64,000 nucleotides of DNA from Roseobacter sp. SK209-2-6. Its GTDB lineage: Bacteria; Pseudomonadota; Alphaproteobacteria; Rhodobacterales; Rhodobacteraceae. The notes under the pieces were generated by a model that was given only the letters and a program-made list of their open reading frames with translations, had not been told where the DNA came from and did not search any database. This document shows, one piece after another, positions 45,593 through 54,054 of the stretch. Position numbers and translations under genes: made by a program. The stretch is taken from positions 108,501-172,500 of the forward strand of contig NZ_AAYC01000011.1 in the NCBI RefSeq assembly GCF_000169455.1. The letters are read 5' to 3'. Every line of letters starts with the position of its first letter. Positions within the stretch are counted from its first letter, which is position 1.

Positions 45593-47574
45593 TGGCCACG
45601 CTCTCAACCGATTTACCAAAAAAGGCGCCGGGGTCCGGCACCAAGGCCCAGGTGCTGCAGCTGCTGCTCGGCGCGGCTGCCCTGCTGACCCTGGCGCAAT
45701 ACCTGAACCTGCTGCCCGCCTGGCTGCACCGCTTGCCCGAGGGAGTTATCCCGCCCACGGCGCAGATCTTGGACGCGGTTTTTGCCTTCATTCAGAATGA
45801 TCTGGGCCTCATCCATGTCACCCGTTTCATTGCCGAGGGGCCGCTTGAGTTCCTCCTGGATACCTCTGCCAACCTGCTGGAAGGCAAACGCCGCTGGCCC
45901 TATCTGGGGCCGGTGCCCTGGGCGGCTGTGGCCGGAGTGGCCGGTGTTATTGGCTATGCGCTTGGCGGCTGGCGGCTGGCAGCCCTTGGAGCGGGGACCT
46001 TCATCTGGACCGCATTGATCGGCCAGTGGAAAATGGCGATGCAAACCATGTCGGTGCTGACCGTCGCCGCCCCTTTGGCCTTTGCCATCGGCCTGGGCTT
46101 GGGCATCGCTGCCTGGAAGTTCGCTTGGGTTGAGCGGGTGCTGAAACCCATGCTCAGCGTGCTGCAGACCCTGCCATTCTTCACCTACCTTCTGCCGGCG
46201 GTGATCTTTTTTAAAGTCGGGCCAACAGCCGGGGCTGTGGCGACGGTGATCTTTGCCATCCCACCGATGATCCTGATGACCACCCTGGGCCTGAAAAAGG
46301 TCAGCCCTGAGGTGATCGAGGCCGGAAAGATGTCCGGCTGCTCGCGCTGGCAGATGCTGCGCCATGTCTATGTACCTGCCGCCCGCACCGAAATTTTGGT
46401 GGGCGTAAATCAGGTGATCATGCTCTGCCTCGCCATGGTGGTTCTGACGGCCTTTATCGGCATGCCGGGGCTGGGCGCCAAGTTATTGGCGATGATGGGC
46501 AGCTTCAAACTGGGCCGCTCCTTTGAGATCGGTGTCACCATCGTGCTGCTCGCGGTCACCCTGGACCGGATGTCCAAAGCCTGGGTGGTGAAACAGCCGG
46601 TGCATTTTGAAAAGGGCACACCCTGGTGGATCCGTCACCGCATGGTGCTGACGGCGCTGGGGGTCTTTCTGGGCTTTATCCTGCTGGCGCAGCTCTTCCC
46701 GATCCTGGGCAGCATCGGGCGTAAGCAGCACTTTAGCCAGGGCAAGGAAATCGACGTGCTGATCAAGGGTTTCCTGGCGCTGGACGGTATCCGCGCGGTG
46801 ACCGAATGGCTGCGCTGGTTCCTCAATGTAAAAGTACTGATCCCCTTCCGCGATACCCTGCTGTCAATCCCAACCCCGGCATTCATCCTGATGGTGGTGA
46901 GCTTCTCCTACTGGCTGGGGGGGCGCCGTCCGGCGGTCTTTGCGGCGATCTTCTTCACCATCGTGGCCTTCTCCGGCTGGTGGGACCGGTCCATAATTAC
47001 GCTTTATGCAGTGATCTCGGCGGTGGTGCTGGCGATGATGATCGGCATTCCGCTGGGCATTCTGGCCTCGCGCTCCGAGGCCTGGTCGCGCCGGGTGCTC
47101 CTGGCCTGCGACACCGCGCAGACCTTCCCCAGCTTTATCTACCTGATCCCGGCGATCATGCTCTTTGGCGTCAATGATGTGGCGGTGGTTTTCTCGATCC
47201 TGATCTTCGCCACGGTGCCGCTGACCCGTTACACGGTGGAGGGCCTGCGCACCGTGCCCCCGGAAATGACCGAGGCTGCGGATATGTCCGGCTCCACCCG
47301 GCGGCAGAAACTCCTGTCAGTGCAGCTGCCTCTGGCGCTGCCCACCATGGCGGTGGGCTTCAACCAGGCGATCATGTTTGCCTTCTTCATGGTCATCATC
47401 GCCGCCTTCATCGGCACCCAGGATCTGGGCCAGGAGCTGCAGCGTACCCTGGCGGGAACCGAGCTGGGCAAGAACTTTGTGCTGGGGCTCAACGTCTCTT
47501 TGATGGCGCTCACCTTTGACATGGCAATCACAGCCTGGGCAGAGCACCGCAAACGGGCCCTCGGCCTGGATTGA
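45592..47574 (+). CDS. tmoV: Trimethylamine N-oxide ABC transporter permease, double-domain
   Basis: 660 residues, about twice a ProW-type permease. Two MetI-type domains are visible, each with its own ATPase-contact loop: GKMSGCSRWQMLRHVYVPAA (about residue 245) and ADMSGSTRRQKLLSVQLPLA (about 565). At least ten hydrophobic segments are present. One chain therefore forms the whole channel. It overlaps tmoW by one base and ends 21 bases before tdm. Confidence 0.88.
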   Translation: MATLSTDLPKKAPGSGTKAQVLQLLLGAAALLTLAQYLNLLPAWLHRLPEGVIPPTAQILDAVFAFIQNDLGLIHVTRFIAEGPLEFLLDTSANLLEGKRRWPYLGPVPWAAVAGVAGVIGYALGGWRLAALGAGTFIWTALIGQWKMAMQTMSVLTVAAPLAFAIGLGLGIAAWKFAWVERVLKPMLSVLQTLPFFTYLLPAVIFFKVGPTAGAVATVIFAIPPMILMTTLGLKKVSPEVIEAGKMSGCSRWQMLRHVYVPAARTEILVGVNQVIMLCLAMVVLTAFIGMPGLGAKLLAMMGSFKLGRSFEIGVTIVLLAVTLDRMSKAWVVKQPVHFEKGTPWWIRHRMVLTALGVFLGFILLAQLFPILGSIGRKQHFSQGKEIDVLIKGFLALDGIRAVTEWLRWFLNVKVLIPFRDTLLSIPTPAFILMVVSFSYWLGGRRPAVFAAIFFTIVAFSGWWDRSIITLYAVISAVVLAMMIGIPLGILASRSEAWSRRVLLACDTAQTFPSFIYLIPAIMLFGVNDVAVVFSILIFATVPLTRYTVEGLRTVPPEMTEAADMSGSTRRQKLLSVQLPLALPTMAVGFNQAIMFAFFMVIIAAFIGTQDLGQELQRTLAGTELGKNFVLGLNVSLMALTFDMAITAWAEHRKRALGLD

Positions 47575-47595
47575 TAGAGCAGGGAAGATCAGAAA

Positions 47596-49968
47596 ATGAA
47601 CGTGCAACCGATCTTTGAAGTGCCCTTTGAGCGGCGCGGCGTGCTGGCGCCTGGCTTGCCCATCTTGCCCCACGGAGTAGAGCGCCACCCGGTTCCGGGC
47701 GCAGGCTCCCGTGCTGTTGCCATCGCCAAAGGGGATCAGATCACCCTCTTGGACCGCGACGGCATGCAGATGGCAGAGATGGTGATCTTTACCCCCGACC
47801 GCAGCTCGCGCGCCGGATACCTGGGCGCAACAGGGCAGGGGCAGCCCGACGGGATCATCGCCACGCTTGCAAATGGTTCCCGCTCCGGCCGCAAGGTGCT
47901 GCGGGCATTGGAAGCCGCCGGTTTCGACATCGGCCAGGGCGACGCAATTCGCGTCTTTGAGGAAGGTTCCCAGGCCGGCGACATGGCGAGTTTTACCGCC
48001 GAAGTAGACGGCCTCTTGATCGTCGCGGCCCCCGGCGCGCCGATGCGGCCCGAAGAGCAGAACCCGCCGACGGATATCATCCTCTATGTGAAACGCGCCG
48101 CCCCCGGGCGGGAAAAACCCGATATCACCGCCCCGGATCCGCTGGCAGACCCTTTGCAGGACTACAATATCCTGCCGGGCAATGCCCAAAGCTATGAGGT
48201 GAAGGCGGGAGAGTTCATCCAGATTCTGGACGTAAAGGGCCGCGAATGTTCTGATTTTCAGGCCTTTAGCCTGCGCGCCCTGGACAAGGGGATCGAGCGC
48301 GAGATTGACCCGACCACGACCCGCAGTCTGATGGGCAATCTCTATCCGGCACCAGGGATCTTCTCCAAGTACTGGTCGGTGGATCAGGAGCCCTTGGTGG
48401 AAATCGTGCAGGATACCTGCGGGCGTCACGACACCTTTGGGCTGGCCTGCACCGCCCGATACTATGAAGATCTGGGCTATCCCGGCCACATCAATTGTTC
48501 GGACAATATCAACCGGGATCTGGCGCAATACGGCATCAGACCGCGCGGTGGATGGCCGGCCATCAACTTCTTTTTCAACACGCTTCTGGACGAGACCAAC
48601 GCGATCAGCATGGATGATCCCTGGTCACGCCCCGGCGACTATGTGCTGCTGCGCGCGCTCACCGATCTGGTCTGCGTCAGCACCGCCTGTCCCTGCGACA
48701 TCGACCCGGCCAATGGCTGGAACCCGACGGACATCCAGGTCCGCACCTATAAGGCGGGAGAGGATTTCTCCCGCTCCATCGGCTACAGAAAATCTGCGGA
48801 GGCGGATGTGGAAAAAACTAAGAAAACCGCGTTTCATGAGTGTTTTGCACGCCATACCCGCGATTTCATCGAATACAATGGCTATTGGCTGCCCAATACC
48901 ATGACCAATCACGGCGCTATCGCCGAATACTGGGCCTGCCGCGACAAGGTGGCGGTGATGGATCTGAGCCCGCTGCGCAAATACGAGGTGACGGGCCCCG
49001 ATGCCGAAGAGCTGATGCAGCTCTGTGTGAGCCGCAACATGAAAAAGCTGAGCGTAGGCCAGGTGGTCTATACCGCCATGTGCTACGAGCATGGCGGTAT
49101 GATCGACGACGGCACCGTCTACCGGCTGGGTGAGACCAACTTCCGCTGGATCGGCGGCAATGACACAAGCGGCCTCTGGCTGCAGGAGCAGGCTGGCAAA
49201 CGCGGCCTCAATGTCTGGGTGCGGAACTCGACGGATCAGCTGCACAATATCGCAGTGCAAGGCCGCCACAGCCGCGAGATTCTCAGCCGGATCTTCTGGA
49301 CCCCGCCGCAGCAGCCCGCCGTTGAGGAACTGCCTTGGTTCCGCCTGACCGTCGCGCGGGTGGGGGATGTCGCCGGAACTTCGGTGGTGATTTCCCGCAC
49401 CGGCTACTCCGGCGAGTTGGGCTATGAGATTTTCTGCCACCCCAAGGACGCGGTGGAGATCTTTGACCGGGTCTGGGAGGAGGGCCAGGAGTTTGGCATC
49501 ACCCCGCTGGGGCTGGAAGCACTGGATATGCTGCGCATCGAAGGCGGACTGATCTTTGCGGGCTCCGAGTTTGACGACCAGACCGATCCCTTCGAGGCCG
49601 GCATCGGCTTCACCGTGCCGCTGAAATCCATGGAAGATGACTTTATCGGCCGCACCGCTGTTGAGGAGCGCAAAGCCCATCCGCATCGCAAGCTGGTCGG
49701 CTTTGAGGTCGAAGGCGGAACTATACCGGCGCCCGGAGATTGTGTCCGCATAGGGCGCGCCCAGGTGGGCGAGATCACCAGCGCGATGAAATCTCCGATT
49801 CTAGGCAAGGTCATCGCCTTAGGCAGGGTCTCCACCACCCATGCGGAGATCGGGACCGAAATTGAGATTGGTCAGTTGGACGGGCAACAGAAACGGCTGC
49901 GCGCCAAAATCGTACCCTTCCCGCATTTCGACCCGAAGAAAGAGCGCGTGAAGGGTAACTACGACTAA
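47596..49968 (+). CDS. tdm: Trimethylamine N-oxide demethylase
   Basis: 790 residues. The N-terminal half (about 1-400) is a DUF1989/urea-carboxylase-associated fold with candidate metal cysteines Cys218 (GRECSDF) and Cys365/Cys367 (TACPCDID). The C-terminal half (about 410-790) is a GcvT-like tetrahydrofolate-binding domain (SRTGYSGELGYEIFC, GLEALDMLRIEGG). It splits trimethylamine N-oxide to dimethylamine and formaldehyde, the latter probably caught by tetrahydrofolate. It follows tmoXWV directly, and its dimethylamine product feeds DmmABC encoded 14 kb away. Confidence 0.9.
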   Translation: MNVQPIFEVPFERRGVLAPGLPILPHGVERHPVPGAGSRAVAIAKGDQITLLDRDGMQMAEMVIFTPDRSSRAGYLGATGQGQPDGIIATLANGSRSGRKVLRALEAAGFDIGQGDAIRVFEEGSQAGDMASFTAEVDGLLIVAAPGAPMRPEEQNPPTDIILYVKRAAPGREKPDITAPDPLADPLQDYNILPGNAQSYEVKAGEFIQILDVKGRECSDFQAFSLRALDKGIEREIDPTTTRSLMGNLYPAPGIFSKYWSVDQEPLVEIVQDTCGRHDTFGLACTARYYEDLGYPGHINCSDNINRDLAQYGIRPRGGWPAINFFFNTLLDETNAISMDDPWSRPGDYVLLRALTDLVCVSTACPCDIDPANGWNPTDIQVRTYKAGEDFSRSIGYRKSAEADVEKTKKTAFHECFARHTRDFIEYNGYWLPNTMTNHGAIAEYWACRDKVAVMDLSPLRKYEVTGPDAEELMQLCVSRNMKKLSVGQVVYTAMCYEHGGMIDDGTVYRLGETNFRWIGGNDTSGLWLQEQAGKRGLNVWVRNSTDQLHNIAVQGRHSREILSRIFWTPPQQPAVEELPWFRLTVARVGDVAGTSVVISRTGYSGELGYEIFCHPKDAVEIFDRVWEEGQEFGITPLGLEALDMLRIEGGLIFAGSEFDDQTDPFEAGIGFTVPLKSMEDDFIGRTAVEERKAHPHRKLVGFEVEGGTIPAPGDCVRIGRAQVGEITSAMKSPILGKVIALGRVSTTHAEIGTEIEIGQLDGQQKRLRAKIVPFPHFDPKKERVKGNYD

Positions 49969-50008
49969 AACCCTGCGCCGTTTGGTGCCGCCGGACAGGA
50001 GAGGCGAC

Positions 50009-51013
50009 ATGCCCGAAGACATCCCGCCAGTGACCCTGGGGCTTCTGGTCTTCCCCGGCTTTCCTATCGCGGCGCTTTCCTCCTTTGTCGAACCCTTGCG
50101 GGCGGCCAATGAAATTGCAGGCAAAGAGGCCTTTCGCTGGCATATCCTTGGCGAGGACGACAGCATGGTGCCCTCCTCTGCCGGGGTGCTTGTCACACCG
50201 GATGCAGCCTTGGCGGAAGCTGAAGCTCTGCAGCATTTGCTCTTTGCTTCCAACCCCAATGCGCGGTTTGAAAACCCGGCGCGGTCCAAAGCGGCCCTGC
50301 AGCGGCTTATGCGCCAAGGCACCCGCTTGGGTGCTGTCAGTGGCGGGGTCTTCCCGCTGGCTCGGACTGGCTTGGTAAAAGAACAACCAATTTCGGTGCA
50401 TTGGTGCTATGCGGCGGCTTTCCAAGCGGAGTTTCCATTTTTTTCAGTGCAAAGCAGCGTCATCAGCCAGGGGGGCGGCATGACCAGCATCTCTGGCACC
50501 CTGGCTCTGTTTGACCATATGCTTTCGCTGGTGGGGGAGCACCTGGGGCCGGAGATCATGGCAGAAGCCGCCTGCTGGTTCCAGCATCCCTTTGTGCGCA
50601 GCCCCACGATACCACAGAAACTGCCGGCCTTGGCAACGGCAAAGAGCCAAGATCTCTTGCCCAAACAGGTAGTGCGCGCGATCCAGTATTTCACCGAGAA
50701 CATTGAATACCCCGTCTCCATGACCAGTGTCGCCGAGGCCATTGGCATTTCCACCCGCAACCTGGAGCGCAGTTTCAAGGAGGCAACCGGCCAAAGCCCA
50801 CTGAAGTACTACCGCAAGATGCGAATGAAACAGGCCCGCCAGCTGGTGCTTTACACCAATGACAGTATTGCTGAAGTGGCCTTTATGGTGGGCTATTCAT
50901 CATCCGGGACCTTCCGGCGTCACTATAAAGAGGCCTTTGGCATCCCTCCTGATACCGACAGACAGGCAAAGGGTGGGTTCCGGCTAGACTTCGAAGACTG
51001 CCTGCCGTCTTGA
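50009..51013 (+). CDS. GlxA-type AraC regulator (DJ-1/PfpI plus AraC domains)
   Basis: 334 residues from ATG 50009 after AGGAGAGG. The N-terminal DJ-1/PfpI-like domain (about 10-185) has Val where catalytic relatives hold a cysteine (GAVSGGVFPL), so it is a binding domain. The C-terminal AraC domain (about 230-325) contains SVAEAIGISTRNLERSFKEA and IAEVAFMVGYSSSGTFRRHY. Related proteins such as GbdR and CdhR sense betaine, dimethylglycine or carnitine, so this one may sense a methylated amine. It follows tdm by 40 bases. Confidence 0.88.
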   Translation: MPEDIPPVTLGLLVFPGFPIAALSSFVEPLRAANEIAGKEAFRWHILGEDDSMVPSSAGVLVTPDAALAEAEALQHLLFASNPNARFENPARSKAALQRLMRQGTRLGAVSGGVFPLARTGLVKEQPISVHWCYAAAFQAEFPFFSVQSSVISQGGGMTSISGTLALFDHMLSLVGEHLGPEIMAEAACWFQHPFVRSPTIPQKLPALATAKSQDLLPKQVVRAIQYFTENIEYPVSMTSVAEAIGISTRNLERSFKEATGQSPLKYYRKMRMKQARQLVLYTNDSIAEVAFMVGYSSSGTFRRHYKEAFGIPPDTDRQAKGGFRLDFEDCLPS

Positions 51014-51111
51014 GTACGTTCAAACCCAGGTGCTGATGCCACGGGCTAATTCTGTTGCAACCGTATTGATGTGGTTTTGGCAGGTAGGAGAAAGAGCATC
51101 TTTCCGAGGCC

Positions 51112-51982
51112 TCAGGCGGCATAGGCCTCACCGATCTTTTGAATTTCAGCGATCACCCTTTGCCGAAGGCTCTCCGGGGTAATGACCTCAGCCTCTTGAC
51201 CTAGAGAGAGAATATCCCGGATGGCGGTATCTCCTAGTTCCACATGCGCAGCCCTGAGAAACTGACCCGAGGCGTGACGGGCTGAGATTTCAACCTCCGT
51301 TCGAAATCAGCAATCCAGGCGCCCCAGAAGCTAAGGAGATAGAACCCTTCTGGCCAAGAGAAAGATCTGTCCAAAATCTCGATACCCTGGATATTTGCAA
51401 TTTTGTAGACCCGCGGAGTTTGCACCTCTGCCACCAGGTATCAACTCCCCGCTTTGAGAACGAATGCCAGAGGGGAAACAACAGGATCCACAACGCCCTT
51501 CCAGCTTTCGTATCTGATCGAGAGTTGTTTCTGTTCCCAGGCGGCGGTGGCAACCACTTTGACGAAAGGGGCAAGGTCTTTCCTTCGGTACCAGCCCAAT
51601 GGATCCAACAGAAACCGTTCAGAAACCACAGCCGCCTGGTCACGCATAGCACCTGAAAGCGCGGTGAGGATTTTCAATTCGGTCCGGTTCGCGGTTTCCG
51701 GCGCCCCAGATCATGCAAGGCGGGTCCGAAACCGGAGAGCAACAAACTGCTGGCTTCCTCTGCATCTAAACCAGTTAGACGCTTTTGGTAGCCATCGAGC
51801 AGTTTGTACCCGCCATTGCGGCCAGGTTCAGCATTAACAGGGACGCCTGCATAGCTGAGCTGGTCGATGTCTCGATGAATTGTGCGCAGGCTGACCTCAA
51901 GCTCCTGGGCCAATTGTTCAGCCGTCTTTTGGCCACGCGTTTGAAGGCGCATCAGGATCGAAAGCAAACGTGAAGATTTCAT
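51112..51982 (-). pseudogene. WYL-domain (YafY-type) regulator, disrupted
   Basis: The N-terminal helix-turn-helix is intact (ATG 51982; LLSILMRLQTRGQKTAEQLA, LRTIHRDIDQLSYAGVPV), but the frame shifts near 51710. The WYL domain then continues in another frame (PLGWYRRKDLAPFVKVVATA), meets a TGA near 51440 where a Trp codon is expected (AGS-stop-YLVAEVQTPR), and shifts again near 51270 before the true C-terminus (VELGDTAIRDILSLGQEAEV, stop at 51112). Three separate lesions indicate a pseudogene. It probably once controlled the divergent small gene at 52062. Confidence 0.8.
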
Positions 51983-52061
51983 CTCACCCTCATTTAATCA
52001 TGACATATGATGTCATATTAATTGCAGTAAGCCTGTGCATGTTACGATAAAAGGAAAACCC

Positions 52062-52559
52062 ATGCACACCGATCTGATCTCTGAGATGGCGCAGACTGCT
52101 CAGAATGACTTTGACTTCATGTTTGGCAGTTGGAAGGTTCGCCACAGAAGGCTTCGAGAACGTCTTAGCGGTTGCCAGGATTGGGATGTTTTTGAGGGGA
52201 CTTCTCAGACCGTGCCAATCCTGGCGGGCAATGGAAATCTGGAAGACAACTTTGTGAACTTTCCGGGAGGCGCCTATCATGCCATTGCACTGCGCAGTTT
52301 TGACATCAGTTTGCAGCAATGGGCGATTTGGTGGCTCGATGGCCGCTCACCCCATAGATTGGATACGCCGGACAAAGGAAGCTTTGATGGTGACATCCGC
52401 ACGTTTTTTGCCCGCGACACCCTGGATGGCCAGCCCTTTGTGGTGCGCTTCCTCTGGACAAAAGGCAAAAGCCCGCGTTGGGAACAGGCCTTCTCTCAGG
52501 ATGGAGGCGTCAATTGGAAAACCAATTGGATGATGGAATTTGGCTCAACTCTGACTTGA
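52062..52559 (+). CDS. Conserved hypothetical protein, DUF1579-like
   Basis: 165 residues from ATG 52062 after AAAGGA; an upstream ATG at 52035 lacks a site. The stretch DFDFMFGSWKVRHRRLRERL and later WAIWWLDGRSPHRL, RFLWTKGKSPRWEQAFSQDGG resembles a family of beta-barrel (lipocalin-like) proteins of unknown role often controlled by a neighbouring YafY-type regulator. It is divergent from the broken WYL regulator, so its control may be lost. Confidence 0.7.
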   Translation: MHTDLISEMAQTAQNDFDFMFGSWKVRHRRLRERLSGCQDWDVFEGTSQTVPILAGNGNLEDNFVNFPGGAYHAIALRSFDISLQQWAIWWLDGRSPHRLDTPDKGSFDGDIRTFFARDTLDGQPFVVRFLWTKGKSPRWEQAFSQDGGVNWKTNWMMEFGSTLT

Positions 52560-52739
52560 GCGGATTGTCTTACCAGGGATTTCGTCAGGCTTAATGGCCA
52601 AGCCAAGGCATCTTCCGGGGATAGATCCTCCTATGAAAAAGCTAGATCGGCCCCAAAAGGTAGATCTCCCCTCGAATTGGATCGGAAAAATTTTTAACAT
52701 AATGAACCTTATCGATGCAAAATGTTGTAGCCGGGAGCG

Positions 52740-53688
52740 CGCTACCCTGAAGTGCGACTCCTATTAGAAAACAATGAGTTATCTAATAGGAGATCATGGC
52801 ATGGGAGCTGTTTACACGCAACTGTCGCTTCAGGAACGTCGCAGAATTGAAAACTGGTGGCACGCCAAAGTCCCCGTCCGAGAGATGGCGCGTGTTCTGA
52901 AGCGACACAAGTCGACGATCTTTCGTGAGATCAAACGCAACTTCTGGGCGGATGATGCGTTCCCAAAGAAGTATGCGGGTTACTTTGGTCATGCCGCTCA
53001 GTTGCAGACTGACAAGCGAAGATCTGTGCAGCGCAAGCTGATCCGACATCCTGAGCTGTGCCAGACGGTTGTGCAGCGGATCAAACAAGGCTGGACACCC
53101 GAGCAGATCGGCAACCGCATGATCTACGAAGGCGTGAAACTACGCGTCTGCCAGGAAACGATCTATCGCTATATCTACTCCAAGGAAGGCATGGCGCAGG
53201 AGCTTTGGTGGTACCTGCCCGAGCACCGCAAGGCCCGCAGACCGCGTCGCGCCAGAAAGCGCCAGGCACCGAAGTTTGACCGCGATGTCAGTATCCTGTT
53301 CCGCCCCGACGACGTGGCGCATCGCCGTCAGTTCGGCCACTGGGAAGGCGATTTGATGCTGTTCAAACAGAAGTTTGGCCAATCAAACATCACATCACTA
53401 GTCGAGCGCGTTAGCCGGTTCACCGTGTTGCTGAAGAACCCAAGCAAGCGCACCAAGCCCGTGATGGGCAAGATCATGAAGGCCGTGCGCGACCTGCCCC
53501 ACATCGCACGCCGTTCGATCACTTTCGATCGTGGTACTGAGTTCGTCAGCTGGCCCCACCTTCAGGCCGAGATCGGAACGCAGACCTGGTTCTGTGACCC
53601 GTCTTCACCGTGGCAGAAAGGCACGGTCGAAAACACAAACCGACGCGCTCGAAGGTGGGGTGCACGCTACCTTCAAGTGCGACTGCTA
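52740..53688 (+). mobile_element. Truncated IS30-family element
   Basis: The transposase frame keeps its helix-turn-helix and DDE core but loses the usual C-terminus after RRARRW (base 53658). A 24-base end-like sequence occurs at 52740-52763 and, in the same orientation with three mismatches, at 53665-53688. A complete element would have it inverted at the far end, so the right end seems replaced by the left end of a related element, with its own right end lost. Confidence 0.65.
52758..52792 (+). promoter_or_regulatory. Hairpin covering the transposase ribosome-binding site
   Basis: CTCCTATTAG (52758-52767) pairs perfectly with CTAATAGGAG (52783-52792). The right arm includes the AGGAG site for ATG 52801. 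In a transcript entering from outside, the site would be locked, a known device that protects insertion sequences from activation by read-through. Confidence 0.6.
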
Positions 53689-53742
53689 AACGGCGCCAAC
53701 ATTCGACAAAACTTGCACGAATCCCATTTTTTTAGCGAATAA
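52801..53742 (+). pseudogene. IS30-family transposase, C-terminally truncated
   Basis: 313 codons from ATG 52801 behind AGGAG. The N-terminal helix-turn-helix (LSLQERRRIENWWH, MARVLKRHKSTIFREIKRN) and catalytic residues are visible: Asp in FGHWEGDLM, Asp in ITFDRGTEF, Glu in KGTVENTNRRARRW. Beyond that point the family sequence of about 40 residues is replaced by unrelated RYLQVRLLNGANIR and a stop. It may be inactive; the loss follows from a rearrangement at about 53660. Confidence 0.8.
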
Positions 53743-54054
53743 TCACGAAAAAATGCGGCGAACGCTAGTTTCCATGAACACGGACTGGATGCCAAATACC
53801 GTCGATTGCTTCAAAGCACCCGATGTCTCACCGTGGCATGGACTGAGAATGAAGAGCAGCGCAGTAGTCTCCATCGCAAACTTTCGGCATCAAGTTGTCC
53901 GGTAAGTTTGCGACAGAGGCGTATTGTTCAGTTCATCACCTTGCAAGCCGACCTTGCTTAGTATACCACAGCATACAGTAAAGTCGCCCCGGTGCTTCCG
54001 AAGATTCGGAGCACCGGCATTTGGGTTTGATCCAACTATATCGTAGGGACTGTC
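53743..54054. other. Intergenic region before acnB
   Basis: 312 bases without a gene. The left part is likely remnant DNA next to the truncated IS30. The right part (about 53940-54040) holds an AT-rich stretch with TTGCTT and ATACAG-like elements before acnB, a possible promoter that I cannot fix exactly. Confidence 0.5.

Noticed and set aside
52740..53688. The two 24-base end sequences read as terminal inverted repeats of the IS30 element
   Set aside because: They have the same orientation, so they cannot be the normal inverted ends of one element.
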